Made by a program: the position numbers and the translations under genes. Shown one piece after another: positions 1 through 8,387 of a stretch of DNA of 19,338 nt; the stretch's first letter is position 1; each line of letters starts with the position of its first letter. The notes beneath the pieces were generated by a model. That model did no database searches, had not been told where the DNA came from, and saw only the letters and a list, made by a program, of their open reading frames with translations. Source of the stretch: JAYGED01 sp046582565 (GTDB lineage Bacteria; Pseudomonadota; Alphaproteobacteria; JAAXGF01); assembly GCA_046582565.1 (NCBI GenBank), contig JAYGED010000123.1, positions 1 through 19,338 of the forward strand, read 5' to 3'.

Positions 1-318
1 AATCTGGTGTTTCCCGGCAAGGACGGCGGGCTGATGAGCGCCGGGCTCTTCCAGCGCGGCGATTTTGCCCGGCTGCAGAAGAAGCTGGGCATGAGCGACG
101 CGGACGGCAAAGCCAAATACCGCTTCGAAGATTTGCGCCACGCCGCCGCCCGGCTGCTCATCGAACAGGGCTGGCCCTTGCGCAAACTCCGTGATGATCT
201 CGGCGAGGCCAGCATGGCGGCCACCGCGCGGCGCTATGGCGACAGTTTTGCCCGCGTCGGCACCGACCGCACCGCCCTGACCCTGATCGCAGACCGGCTG
301 ATTGGACCCACGAATTGA
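1..318 (+). CDS. Tyrosine recombinase / phage integrase, C-terminal part (gene starts before the window)
   Basis: The reading frame is open from base 1, so this is the 3' end of a longer gene. Only about 105 residues are visible. They read as the end of a tyrosine recombinase catalytic domain: an FxDLRHAAARLLIEQG block matching box II of the family, an LGEAS block at the position of the usual LGH(S/T)S, and a terminal RRYGD carrying the candidate nucleophilic Tyr. Family members cut and rejoin DNA for integration or excision. Two things are odd. The HxLR histidine is Glu, and the LGH histidine is also Glu, while the box II Arg and the Tyr are kept. This suggests a diverged or inactive enzyme, or an unusual subfamily. 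The stop TGA at 316-318 overlaps the TTG start of the amidohydrolase downstream. Family assignment is fairly sure; activity is unknown. Confidence 0.78.
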   Translation, partial: NLVFPGKDGGLMSAGLFQRGDFARLQKKLGMSDADGKAKYRFEDLRHAAARLLIEQGWPLRKLRDDLGEASMAATARRYGDSFARVGTDRTALTLIADRLIGPTN

Positions 319-1814
319 CTGATCTGGATTTCCAGATCGTCCGGGGCGGACGGCTGCTCGACATCGCCGGACACAGTGCCGATCCAAAAGATATTCTGAT
401 CGAGGGCGACAGTATCCGAGAGATCGGCGAGCCCGGCATGGCCGCGCCCGACGGCGCCCGCGAAGTCGATGCCGCAAGACGGTTGATCATGTCCGGCCTG
501 ATCAACGCCCATACCCATGGCCATGGTTCCCTGGCCAAGGGTTTGGGCGATCGCTGGACTCTCGAGCTGCTGCTTAACGCCGGACCGTGGATCAGCGGCA
601 GCCGCAGCCTCGACGATTTGCATCTGTCGGCCAGGCTCAATGCCGCCGAGATGATTCGCAAGGGCTGCACCGCCGCCTATGATCTCTATGCCGAGTTTCC
701 GCTGCCCACCGCGGAAGGCATGGCGGCAGTGGCCCGGGCCTATGCCGAGGTCGGCATGCGGGCCGTGGTCGCGCCGATGATGGCCGACCGGCTGTTCTTC
801 GAAGCCATCCCCGGCCTGATGGACGCCCTGCCCTCAGGCTTGCGAAAGCGGGTCGAGCAGGTCAAGGCGGCGCCCTACCGCGAGAGCCTGGCGGCGGCCC
901 GCGCCATGATCCACGGCTGGTCCTTCGACCGCAGCCGGGTGCGCCCGGCCCTGGCGCCGACCATCCCGCTTCATTGCAGCGACGACTTCATCACCGCCTG
1001 CGGCGACCTGGCCGCCGACGAAGATATCGGGCTGCATATGCATCTGGCTGAATCGAAGATCCAGGCGGTCTCGGGCATCAAGCGATACGGCAAGACCTTG
1101 ACCGCACACCTCGATGAGCTCGGCTTCCTCGGCCCCCATTTCACCGGCGCCCACTCGGTCTGGCTCGACAGCGACGACATCAAGCGCATGGCCGACAACG
1201 GCGCCTCGGTGGCCCATAACCCGGGCAGCAACCTGCGTCTCGGCTCGGGCGTCGCCCCGGTGCGCGACATGTTGGTGGCGGGGCTCAACGTCGGCATCGG
1301 CACCGACGGCTCGAATTGCTCCGACAACCAGAACATGTTCGACGCCACCCGCATCGCCTCTTTCGCCTCGCGGATTCGCACGCCCGATTATACCGCCTGG
1401 CTGTCCACCGAGGAGGTGTTGATGGCGGCCACCGTGGGCAGCGCCCGGACCCTGGGCATGGACGGCGAGATCGGCCGTATCGAGGTTGGATACAAGGCCG
1501 ACATGCTGTTCCTCGACCTCGACAACATCAACTTCGTGCCGTTCAACGACCCCACCAACCAGATCGTCCATAGCGAGGATTCCAGCGCCGTCTCAAGCGT
1601 CATGGTCGGTGGCCGCATGCTGCTCGATGAGGGCCGCTTCACCACATTTGACTACGGCAAGCTGATGACCGATGTCGAGGCGGCGGTTGAACGCCTGCGC
1701 GGCGCCACCGCCGAGATGCGCGAGTTGAGCCTGGCGCTTGAGGATCATGTGGGCCACTACTGCGTCGGCCTGGCCCGCCAGCCCTACCACATACAGCACG
1801 GTCTCGGCTGGTAG
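315..1814 (+). CDS. Metal-dependent amidohydrolase, MTA/SAH deaminase / AtzB-like group
   Basis: A 499-residue amidohydrolase-superfamily (PF01979) enzyme, predicted cytosolic, that hydrolyses C-N or C-Cl bonds on small heterocycles. The metal site is complete: HxH in NAHTHGH (His66, His68), His243 in MHLAES with the adjacent catalytic Glu246, His280 in GAHSVW and Asp331 in GIGTDGSN. The HNPGSNLRLGSG stretch is typical of the deaminase/chlorohydrolase group that includes 5-methylthioadenosine deaminase and hydroxyatrazine hydrolase AtzB. The retained HxxE favours aminohydrolase chemistry; the substrate cannot be read. The start is TTG at 315, overlapping the recombinase stop by three bases. 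No strong Shine-Dalgarno is visible, so translation probably depends on coupling. Only two bases separate it from the B3/4 gene, suggesting co-transcription. Family is sure, specificity is not. Confidence 0.9.
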   Translation: MTDLDFQIVRGGRLLDIAGHSADPKDILIEGDSIREIGEPGMAAPDGAREVDAARRLIMSGLINAHTHGHGSLAKGLGDRWTLELLLNAGPWISGSRSLDDLHLSARLNAAEMIRKGCTAAYDLYAEFPLPTAEGMAAVARAYAEVGMRAVVAPMMADRLFFEAIPGLMDALPSGLRKRVEQVKAAPYRESLAAARAMIHGWSFDRSRVRPALAPTIPLHCSDDFITACGDLAADEDIGLHMHLAESKIQAVSGIKRYGKTLTAHLDELGFLGPHFTGAHSVWLDSDDIKRMADNGASVAHNPGSNLRLGSGVAPVRDMLVAGLNVGIGTDGSNCSDNQNMFDATRIASFASRIRTPDYTAWLSTEEVLMAATVGSARTLGMDGEIGRIEVGYKADMLFLDLDNINFVPFNDPTNQIVHSEDSSAVSSVMVGGRMLLDEGRFTTFDYGKLMTDVEAAVERLRGATAEMRELSLALEDHVGHYCVGLARQPYHIQHGLGW

Positions 1815-1816
1815 CC

Positions 1817-2527
1817 GTGATCGCTCTCCATATCGGCGACGTCATCGGCGACTACCCGGACTTCCGTGTCGCCTTCGCCGTGCTGCGCGGTATCCGGTCG
1901 CCCAGCGATTGCGGGCCGGGCATCGAGGCTCTGGCCGCCGAGACCGAACGGGAGACCACCGCCATTCTGTCGGCGACGGCGATTGCCGAGCTTGAGGAAA
2001 TCCGGCAATGGCGCGCCGCCTACCGCTCCTTCGGCATCAAGAAAACCAGCTACCGCAACGCCTGCGAGGCATTGCTTCGGCGCATCGGGCGCGGTGATGG
2101 GCTGCCGCATGTCGCGCCCCTGGTCGATCTCTATAACGCGCTCAGCGTGAAATACCGCATCCCCGCGGGGGCCGATGATCTGGCCGCCCTCAGCCCGCCC
2201 CTGGCCTTTCGCTATGCCAAGCCCGGCGACGGCTTCCGCGACCTCGCCGGCGACCCGGACAGCGACGATCCGCCCAAGCCTGGCGAGGTGGTGCTGGCCG
2301 ATACCGCCCATGTGCTGTGCCGGCGCTGGAACTGGCGCCAGGACGCGCGCAGCCGCATCCAGCCGTCGACGAGCGACGCGACTCTGGTGCTGCAGACCCT
2401 GGCCGATGACGGCGCGGAGCGGCTCACAAACGCCGCCGAGGAACTGACCAAACACGCCCGCGAGGATCTCGGCGCAACTTGTGAATGGAAAATAGCCAGC
2501 GCGGACGCGCCGGAAGTTATTATCTAG
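1817..2527 (+). CDS. Free-standing B3/4 domain protein (PheRS beta-subunit B3/4-like)
   Basis: A 236-residue protein resembling stand-alone B3/4 domain proteins (COG3382), related to the editing module of the phenylalanyl-tRNA synthetase beta subunit. Supporting stretches are RSFGIKKTSYRNACEALLRR near residues 73-92, LVDLYNALSVKYRIPAGADD in the middle, and a late block ending in CRRWNWRQ. In the family these blocks form the B3/4 fold, and the solo proteins are thought to act on mischarged tRNA or a related small ligand, but their role is poorly defined. The GTG start is two bases after the upstream amidohydrolase stop, so the pair looks like one unit. The 3' end overlaps the end of the convergent racemase gene by eight bases. 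Domain assignment is good; cellular role is open. Confidence 0.8.
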   Translation: MIALHIGDVIGDYPDFRVAFAVLRGIRSPSDCGPGIEALAAETERETTAILSATAIAELEEIRQWRAAYRSFGIKKTSYRNACEALLRRIGRGDGLPHVAPLVDLYNALSVKYRIPAGADDLAALSPPLAFRYAKPGDGFRDLAGDPDSDDPPKPGEVVLADTAHVLCRRWNWRQDARSRIQPSTSDATLVLQTLADDGAERLTNAAEELTKHAREDLGATCEWKIASADAPEVII

Positions 2528-3191
2528 CTGAGGCGTAGCCCAAACGCACGGCGGTGATGGCCATGCCTACGGCGGCCTGGGTCGGGTCGATGACCGGCAG
2601 GCCGAGGGTGTCTTCAAGACGCTCGCGATAGCGCGCCATGCCGGCGCAGCCCATGATCAGCACATCGGCGCCGTCTTCGTCCTTGAGCTGGCGACCGCAT
2701 TCGATCATGCGCGTGAGGGTTCTGTCTTCGTCTTCAAGCTCGGTGACGCCGAGGCCGACGGCGCGCTCCCCGGCCAGGCGGGACTCGACGCCCATGGCGC
2801 GGATGAAGCGCAAATGACGCGGCAGGGAGGCTTCCAGAATGGCTATGATGCCGAAGCGCTGGCCCAGGGTCAGGGCCGTCAACAGACCGCTCTCGGCGAT
2901 GCCGAGCACCGGCTTGGCGGTAATTTTGCGAGCCTTATGAAGGCCGGGATCGGAGAAGCAGGCGATGACGAAACCGTCGGCGCTGCTGTCCTGGTCGGCG
3001 ATCTTACGGCATAGGGGCTCGACAATGCCGTCCACATGGGCCTGGGTCTCGATGCCGGGCGGCCCCTCGGCCATGGTCTGACAGTCGATCACGGGCCCGC
3101 CGTCAAGGCGCAGGCCATCCAACGCCGCATCGATACCCTCGGTGCAGGCAACCGACGAGTTCGGATTGATGACGATGATACGCTGGCTCAC
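2520..3191 (-). CDS. Hydantoin / aspartate-glutamate family racemase
   Basis: A 223-residue cofactor-independent racemase of the Asp/Glu/hydantoin racemase family. The N-terminal INPNSS block and two cysteines, Cys78 in VIACFSDPG and Cys182 in MGCAGMARY, match the two-cysteine acid/base pair known from hydantoin racemases, where they lie near residues 76 and 181. The expected reaction is interconversion of L- and D-5-monosubstituted hydantoins, so that a D-specific hydantoinase and carbamoylase can use the whole racemate. It is the last gene of the - strand operon. It starts with GTG one base after the D-carbamoylase stop and has a strong Shine-Dalgarno, so translation is likely coupled. Other members of the family act on Asp, Glu, maleate or allantoin, so hydantoin is favoured mainly by the neighbours. 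Confidence 0.9.
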   Translation of the reverse strand: MSQRIIVINPNSSVACTEGIDAALDGLRLDGGPVIDCQTMAEGPPGIETQAHVDGIVEPLCRKIADQDSSADGFVIACFSDPGLHKARKITAKPVLGIAESGLLTALTLGQRFGIIAILEASLPRHLRFIRAMGVESRLAGERAVGLGVTELEDEDRTLTRMIECGRQLKDEDGADVLIMGCAGMARYRERLEDTLGLPVIDPTQAAVGMAITAVRLGYASAR

Positions 3192-3192
3192 T

Positions 3193-4134
3193 TCATTCCT
3201 CCGGCGGCGGCTCGGCGCCGGTGCGTTCGGTAATCAGGCCGTAATGCTCGACACGCCGGTGGGCGGCGAAGTTGAAAATCGTCGCTTTGGCGAAATTGCA
3301 GGCATCCAGGTCGCAATCGGCGGTGATCAGCTCGTCCTCCAGAGTGCGGCATTGGGAAACGATCTCGCCGGTCGGCGCGATAATGACGCTGCCGCCCATG
3401 AGGTCGTTGTCGTCCTCGCAGCCCGCCTTGGCGACGCCGATCACCCAGGTGGCGTTCTGATAGGCCCCCGCCTGCATGGACATCTGGTTGTGGAACATGC
3501 GCAGGTGGGGCGATTCGTCCGATTGTGAATTGACCGTCGGCGTGTTGTAGCCGAGCAGCACCATCTCAACCCCCTGGAGCCCCATGACCCGATAGGTCTC
3601 GGGCCAGCGCCGATCGTTGCAGATCGCCATGCCGATGATACCGCCGAAGATGCGCCACACCGGCCAGCCCAGATTGCCGATCTCGAAATAGCGTTTCTCG
3701 AGATGTTGGAACTTGCGATCCGGATCGAACTCCGAATGGCCCGGCAGATGGATTTTACGATATTTCCCGACGATTTTACCTGCCTTGTCGACAGTAATTG
3801 CCGTGTTATATCTGTGGACTACACCATTTTCTTCAACCAGTTCCGCATATCCGATATGAAACCCCATGCCATAGTCGCGCGCCGCGTCGAACAGCGGCTG
3901 CGTCGCCTCGTTGGGCATCTCGCGCTCGAACCATGTATCGACCTCGGCCTGGTCCTCCATCATCCAGCGTGGGAAGAAGGTGGTCAGGGCAAGTTCGGGA
4001 AAAACGATCAGCTCGACTCCCCGCTCCCGGCCCTTGGCCATCAACGCCAGCATGCGTTCGACCACGGACGCCCGACTCTCGGCCTTCTGTATCGGCCCCA
4101 ACTGGGCGGCACCAACGGTAATAATGCGGGACAT
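3193..4134 (-). CDS. N-carbamoyl-D-amino acid hydrolase (D-carbamoylase), intact copy
   Basis: A 313-residue nitrilase-superfamily enzyme closely resembling the Agrobacterium D-carbamoylase. It hydrolyses N-carbamoyl-D-amino acids to the D-amino acid, CO2 and ammonia in the cytosol. The catalytic triad falls at the same numbers as in the characterised enzyme: Glu47 in FPELALTTFFPRW, Lys127 in YRKIHLPGH and Cys172 in ICNDRRWPE. His129, His144, Arg175 and Arg176, which line the substrate pocket in that enzyme, are also present. I chose the ATG at 4134 rather than an upstream start because it begins the conserved MSRIITVGA and has an AAGGAG at 4146-4151. It is 19 bases downstream of a broken paralogue and one base before the racemase. 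This is the best function call in the window; the side chain of the substrate remains unknown. Confidence 0.95.
   Translation of the reverse strand: MSRIITVGAAQLGPIQKAESRASVVERMLALMAKGRERGVELIVFPELALTTFFPRWMMEDQAEVDTWFEREMPNEATQPLFDAARDYGMGFHIGYAELVEENGVVHRYNTAITVDKAGKIVGKYRKIHLPGHSEFDPDRKFQHLEKRYFEIGNLGWPVWRIFGGIIGMAICNDRRWPETYRVMGLQGVEMVLLGYNTPTVNSQSDESPHLRMFHNQMSMQAGAYQNATWVIGVAKAGCEDDNDLMGGSVIIAPTGEIVSQCRTLEDELITADCDLDACNFAKATIFNFAAHRRVEHYGLITERTGAEPPPEE
3197..3202 (-). promoter_or_regulatory. Shine-Dalgarno for the racemase GTG start
   Basis: On the - strand the sequence reads GGAGGA followed by five bases and then GTG. It lies inside the last codons of the D-carbamoylase gene. It supports the GTG start at 3191 for the racemase. 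Confidence 0.75.
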
Positions 4135-4153
4135 GCAGTGATAGTCTCCTTGG

Positions 4154-5079
4154 TTAGTCGCTCGGCGGCTTGGCGGCGGTGCGCTCGGCAATCAGGCCGT
4201 AGTGCTCGATACGCCGGTGGGCCGCGAAATTAAACATATCTTCCTTGGCGGGCTTGCAGGCGTCGAGATCGCAATCATGGACGATCAATTCATCTTCCTC
4301 GGTGATGCATTGGGCGGCGATCTCACCGGTCGGGGCGATGATAGCGCTGCCGCCGATCATATCAATACCCTCCTCGCATCCGGCCTTGGCCACGCCGACG
4401 ACCCAGGTGGAATTCTGATAGGCGCCGGCCTGCATGGACAGATGATTGTGGAACATGCTGAGGTGAGCCGGGTAGGAACCGTCCTGGGCGAGAGACTGCG
4501 TGTTGTAGCCGATCAGCACCATTTCAACGTCCTGCAGCCCCATCACCCGGTAGGTCTCGGGCCAGCGCCTATCGTTGCAGATAGCCATGCCCACATGGCC
4601 GCCGAAAGCCTTCCACACGGGAAACCCCAGGTCACCGACCTCGAAATAACGCTTCTCAAGATGCTGATAACGATACGTGGGCTCATAGTCCGCATGGCCC
4701 GGTATGTGAATCTTGCGGAATTTAGCGAACATATGACCTTGCTTATCGACCATGATCGCCGTGTTGTAGCGGTCTCCCGCGCCAGTTCCGCATAGCCCAG
4801 GTGGAACCCCAAGCCGTACTCCTTGGCCGCGTTGAACAACGGCTGGGTTTCGTTCGACGGCATGGCGCTCTCGAACCAGCCATCGATTTCTTCCTGGTCC
4901 TCCATCAGCCAGCGCGGGAATAAGGTGGTCAGGGCAAGCTCAGGGTACACGATCAGATCGCAACCCTTGCCGTGGGCCTCTGCCATAAGCGCCAGCAGGC
5001 GCGCGACCACCGATTTCCGGTCGTCGCCCCTCTGAATCGGCCCCATCTGCGCAGCGCCTACGGTGATGATGCGGGACAT
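4154..5079 (-). pseudogene. Second N-carbamoyl-D-amino acid hydrolase copy, frameshifted
   Basis: A tandem paralogue of the intact D-carbamoylase next to it, collinear over its whole length but in two frames. The first part (5079 down to about 4780) begins MSRIITVGAAQMGPIQ and carries the Glu47 motif YPELALTTLFPRW. The second part, in another frame from about 4771 to 4154, carries RYNTAIMVDKQG, the Lys motif FRKIHIPGH and the Cys motif ICNDRRWPETY. Between the GYAEL and RYNTAI blocks there are 11 bases here against 24 in the intact copy, so 13 bases are missing. That deletion alone accounts for the frame change. A good GGGGAGGGA Shine-Dalgarno precedes the start. A fragment starting at the ATG at 4753 would lack Glu47 and should be inactive. 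A sequencing error is less likely than for a single-base change. Confidence 0.85.
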
Positions 5080-5147
5080 TAACTATCCCTCCCCTATGTG
5101 TGCGGCGCGATGCTGCCAGGAAACGCAGGCGCGGGCAAGCAGGTCAC

Positions 5148-5480
5148 TCACCCTGTCTTGGCGACCTTGGCTTCGGGCGCGGTATCGCCGTCGGGTACGC
5201 CCTCGGCGAGCAGGAAGGTGGCTTGCGACGAGGCCTGGCGGTGGATCATGGCCGCCTGGTATTCGGGCGAGTCATAGAGCTCCTTGGCCGCCTCCAGGGA
5301 GGGGAACTCGATGACCACCATGCGATCGCCGAAGTCCGGGCCCTCCAAGGTCTCAACCGGCCCGCCGCGCACCAGAAAGCGCCCGCCGTGTTTGGCGATC
5401 AGCGCCGGCGTCTGGGCGGTATAGAGTTTGTAGACTTCGGGGTCTTCGACCCGAACCGTACAGATCAGGTAGGCGCTCAT
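5148..5480 (-). CDS. DUF1330 family protein
   Basis: A 110-residue protein of the DUF1330 family, a dimeric ferredoxin-like alpha/beta barrel fold similar to EthD and antibiotic-monooxygenase domains. Diagnostic blocks are the start MSAYLICTVRVEDPE, the HGGRFLVRGG turn near residue 31, the VVIEFPSLEAAKELYDSPEY strand-helix and a final ATFLLAEG strand. The last 15 residues or so look like an extra flexible tail. No reaction is established for the family; members often sit in small-molecule catabolic operons and may bind or isomerise an intermediate. The AAGGAG Shine-Dalgarno overlaps the upstream amidohydrolase stop, and the gap between the genes is 12 bases. Membership is clear, function is unknown. 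Confidence 0.88.
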   Translation of the reverse strand: MSAYLICTVRVEDPEVYKLYTAQTPALIAKHGGRFLVRGGPVETLEGPDFGDRMVVIEFPSLEAAKELYDSPEYQAAMIHRQASSQATFLLAEGVPDGDTAPEAKVAKTG

Positions 5481-5492
5481 GGCAGTCTCCTT

Positions 5493-6926
5493 CTAGGTTA
5501 GCGGCAAGCTGAGCGGCGATATTTCATCGGCTGTGCGGCCGGCGTAGTCGTGCTGGGGCGTGGCCGAGATCATGCGGGCCTGGGCTTCGGTCAGGCGGCC
5601 GGCGGCATCCGCCCTATCCAGGGTCAACAGCTTGCCGTCGGCGACCACCTGCCGGCCGTCAATATAGACGTCGCGCACCGCCCGCTCGGCCGCCGTGTAG
5701 ACCATGCCACGCAGCGGGTCACGCGCCGGCATCATCTCCGGGATGGTGATATCGGCGAGCACGATATCGGCTTTCATGCCCGGCGCCAGGCGGCCGATAT
5801 CGTCGCGCATCAGTGCCGTGGCGCCCCCCACGGTGGCGGCGTGGAACACATCGGCGGTGGATAACGTCGCCAGATCACCGGCGGCGATCCGAGCGAGAAT
5901 GGCGGCCCAGCGCATCTCCTCAAGCATGTTGTGGGGCGCACAGTCGGTGCCGATCCCCATGGTCACGCCGGCGCGGATGTAGCGGCCCAGATCCTCCAGC
6001 GTTTGGCCATAGCGGGCGAAAGGCGTCGGGCAATGGGCCACTGCGACGCCGCTGTCGGCCAGCAGGTTGAGGTCGTTTCGGCCCGGCCAGTGAAGCCAGG
6101 AATGCTCATCAATGAAGATGGCGTGGCCGAGAATGGTTCCGGGGCCAAGCAGGCCGATATCCTGGGCCCACTGGATCGGCGTCACGCCATGGCGCCGGGT
6201 CATTTCGAGAAACTCGGGCACGGATTGCGCGATATGGGTGGTCAGCGGGCGGCCCCGTTCGCGGGCCGCCGCCATGCTGTCGCGCAGCAGCGCTTCCGAA
6301 CAGGTGTCGATCTGGGCCGGATAGAGAACCCCGCTGAGCCGGCCCGACGGATGGGCCTCGGCCTGGTCGATCAGCTTGAGCGCATCGTTCAGCCCCTGAC
6401 GGCCGGCTTCCTCGTTCCAGGAAAATTTGAGGTCATGATCGTTTTCCAGATGCCACGACGACGACGCATAGCCCGGCGCCACGAAGGCGCGCAGGCCGCT
6501 TTTCGCCAAGATGTCGAGCCAGCCGTCGAAGGCGCCCGAAAGATCGGCCAGGGACGTCACCCCGGAGACCAGCAATTCACCATAGGCGACTTCGGCCGCC
6601 GCCCGCCGGCCCTCGCCATCGAGGTGAAATGCGATTGAGCGCTCGTAGAGACTGGACTGATACATCCCGGCGACACCATGCTCTTCGCGTACGCCGCGCA
6701 TGGCGGGCTCGGTGGTCGGGTGGGAATGAATATTGACCAGCCCGGGCATGACGAACAGATCGCGTCCGTCAATTTCCGTATCCGCAGCACCGTCGTAGCC
6801 GGGCCCCACATGGTCGATGCTGCCGCCCGAAAAGACGACGTCGATATCACGCTTGTAAAGATGGCGGCCAGCCGCCGCATCCCACGCCGCGACCCAGGCG
6901 GCATTGCGTATGCAGGTGGTCGCCAT
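5493..6926 (-). CDS. Metal-dependent amidohydrolase with HxxQ in place of HxxE
   Basis: A 477-residue amidohydrolase-superfamily enzyme, predicted cytosolic. Metal ligands are visible as HxH in VNIHSHP (His67, His69), His231 in TTHIAQS, His268 in LGHAIF and Asp328 in GIGTDCAPHN. The overall layout is that of the cytosine / MTA-SAH / guanine deaminase branch. The residue usually Glu three positions after the third His is Gln234 here, so the proton-transfer step may differ from a standard aminohydrolase. The ATG shares one base with the TGA of the hydantoinase gene, so the two are almost certainly translated together. In a hydantoin pathway a plausible job is opening or deaminating a related ring, such as a creatinine-deaminase-type step, but that is inference from context. 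The substrate is unknown. Confidence 0.9.
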   Translation of the reverse strand: MATTCIRNAAWVAAWDAAAGRHLYKRDIDVVFSGGSIDHVGPGYDGAADTEIDGRDLFVMPGLVNIHSHPTTEPAMRGVREEHGVAGMYQSSLYERSIAFHLDGEGRRAAAEVAYGELLVSGVTSLADLSGAFDGWLDILAKSGLRAFVAPGYASSSWHLENDHDLKFSWNEEAGRQGLNDALKLIDQAEAHPSGRLSGVLYPAQIDTCSEALLRDSMAAARERGRPLTTHIAQSVPEFLEMTRRHGVTPIQWAQDIGLLGPGTILGHAIFIDEHSWLHWPGRNDLNLLADSGVAVAHCPTPFARYGQTLEDLGRYIRAGVTMGIGTDCAPHNMLEEMRWAAILARIAAGDLATLSTADVFHAATVGGATALMRDDIGRLAPGMKADIVLADITIPEMMPARDPLRGMVYTAAERAVRDVYIDGRQVVADGKLLTLDRADAAGRLTEAQARMISATPQHDYAGRTADEISPLSLPLT

Positions 6927-8383
6927 CAGTCGAATTCCCCGCTCTCCGGGTTGAAACCGGCGACGAATTTGCCTTGGGGCTTGGCCGGCTCAGGCAGGTC
7001 GCAGCGCAAGAACTGGCCGTTGCCTGGGGTGCCGGTGGGCTTCTCGCCGTCCCACACCACCTCGCCGCGCGACAAAGTGGTTATGGGATAGCCTTTGATT
7101 TTGCGGCCCTCGTAGGGGGTATAATCCATGTTGTCGTGGAGCATGTCGATGGAGATGGTGACTTCGAGCTCCGGGTCCCAAATGGCGATGTCTGCATCGG
7201 AACCCACGGTGATGGTCCCCTTGCGCGGATAGAGCCCGTAAATTTTGGCAGCGTTGGCGGCGGTGATGGCGACGAACTGCTCCAGGCTGATACGTCCCTT
7301 GCCGACCCCTTCGGAGAACAGCAGGGGCAGGCGGATTTCCAGCCCCGGTACACCGTTGGGAATGGCGTTAAAGGCAGTGTTCTCACCTTTCGCCTTCTTG
7401 CCTGTAGACGAATTATAAACATAGGCCGCATGGTCCGAGGAAAACACCGACAGCACTCCCGATGCGATGCCGTTCCAGACGAATTCCTGATTGGCGGCGT
7501 CACGCGGCGGCGGGCTACAGACATATTTGGCGCCCTCGAAGCCGGGCCGGTTCATATCATCGGCGGTGAGGAAGAGATATTGCGGGCAGGTCTCGCCAAA
7601 AACACGCAGGCCCTTACCCTGGGCCCAGCGTATCTGCTCGATGGCCTCGGCGCCCGATACATGGACGATAAGCACCGGCACATCGAGTATTTCAGCCAGG
7701 GTTATGGCGCGGTGAGTAGCCTCGCGCTCGGCCGGCGCTGCATGGGCGACCGCATGATAGTGAGGCGCTTCGTGACCAGCGGCGAGCAGCCGTTCGGTGA
7801 GCCAGACGATAACATCGTTGTTCTCCGCATGGATCATGGTCATGGCGCCCTCGCGCCGCGCGCAGGCCAGCACTTCGAGCATCTGACGATCGTCCAGCTT
7901 GAGAGCATCATAGGTCATATAGACCTTGAACGAGGTACAGCCGTCGCGGATCAGGGCGGGAAGCTCCTGGCCCATGACCTTCGGGCTAGGGTCCGAGATG
8001 ATCAGGTGGAAGGCGTAATCGATGACCGCTTCGCCATTCGCCCGGGCGTGGTAATCCTCGACCACTTTGCGGAGAGACTGACCTTTATACTGGGCCGCGA
8101 AGGGGATGATGGTGGTGGTCCCGCCACAGGCCGCCGAAATGCTGCCGGAGCGAAAATCATCGGCGGTTTCGACCCCGATGGAGCCGGCTTGCGCAATATG
8201 ACAATGGCTGTCGATGCCGCCGGGCAACACCAGTTTGCCGCGCGCATCAATAGTCCGTGCGGCACCCTCCAGACCAACGCCCAGCTGCACCACCTTGCCG
8301 TCCTTGACGGCGACATCGCAAGCCGTCCTGTCGGACGCGGTCACCACGGTGCCGCCGGCAATAATCAGATCGAATTCGGTCAT
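6926..8383 (-). CDS. Dihydropyrimidinase / D-hydantoinase
   Basis: A 485-residue cyclic amidohydrolase that opens dihydropyrimidines or 5-substituted hydantoins to N-carbamoyl amino acids. The binuclear metal site is complete and spaced as in known hydantoinases: His60 and His62 in GGIDSHCHI, carboxylatable Lys153 in SFKVYMTY, His185 in MIHAEN, His241 in VHVSG and Asp317 in SSDHA. Tyr158 in SFKVYMTY and the CSPPPR loop fit the substrate-contact regions. The presence of D-carbamoylases and a hydantoin racemase in the same operon argues for a D-hydantoinase over pyrimidine breakdown. The start is ATG four bases after the PLP-enzyme stop, with a GAGGA motif about ten bases upstream. Dihydropyrimidinase activity remains possible and may coexist. 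Confidence 0.93.
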   Translation of the reverse strand: MTEFDLIIAGGTVVTASDRTACDVAVKDGKVVQLGVGLEGAARTIDARGKLVLPGGIDSHCHIAQAGSIGVETADDFRSGSISAACGGTTTIIPFAAQYKGQSLRKVVEDYHARANGEAVIDYAFHLIISDPSPKVMGQELPALIRDGCTSFKVYMTYDALKLDDRQMLEVLACARREGAMTMIHAENNDVIVWLTERLLAAGHEAPHYHAVAHAAPAEREATHRAITLAEILDVPVLIVHVSGAEAIEQIRWAQGKGLRVFGETCPQYLFLTADDMNRPGFEGAKYVCSPPPRDAANQEFVWNGIASGVLSVFSSDHAAYVYNSSTGKKAKGENTAFNAIPNGVPGLEIRLPLLFSEGVGKGRISLEQFVAITAANAAKIYGLYPRKGTITVGSDADIAIWDPELEVTISIDMLHDNMDYTPYEGRKIKGYPITTLSRGEVVWDGEKPTGTPGNGQFLRCDLPEPAKPQGKFVAGFNPESGEFD

Positions 8384-8387
8384 GGCT

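Noticed and set aside
834..1571. Long - strand open frame (245 codons) across the first amidohydrolase
   Set aside because: It is a shadow of the + strand gene in high-GC DNA: low-complexity residues, no family motif, and the + frame has all metal ligands.
4154..4753. Reading the second D-carbamoylase fragment as a separate gene
   Set aside because: It begins inside the conserved fold, lacks the catalytic Glu, and joins exactly to the upstream fragment when the 13-base loss is allowed for.
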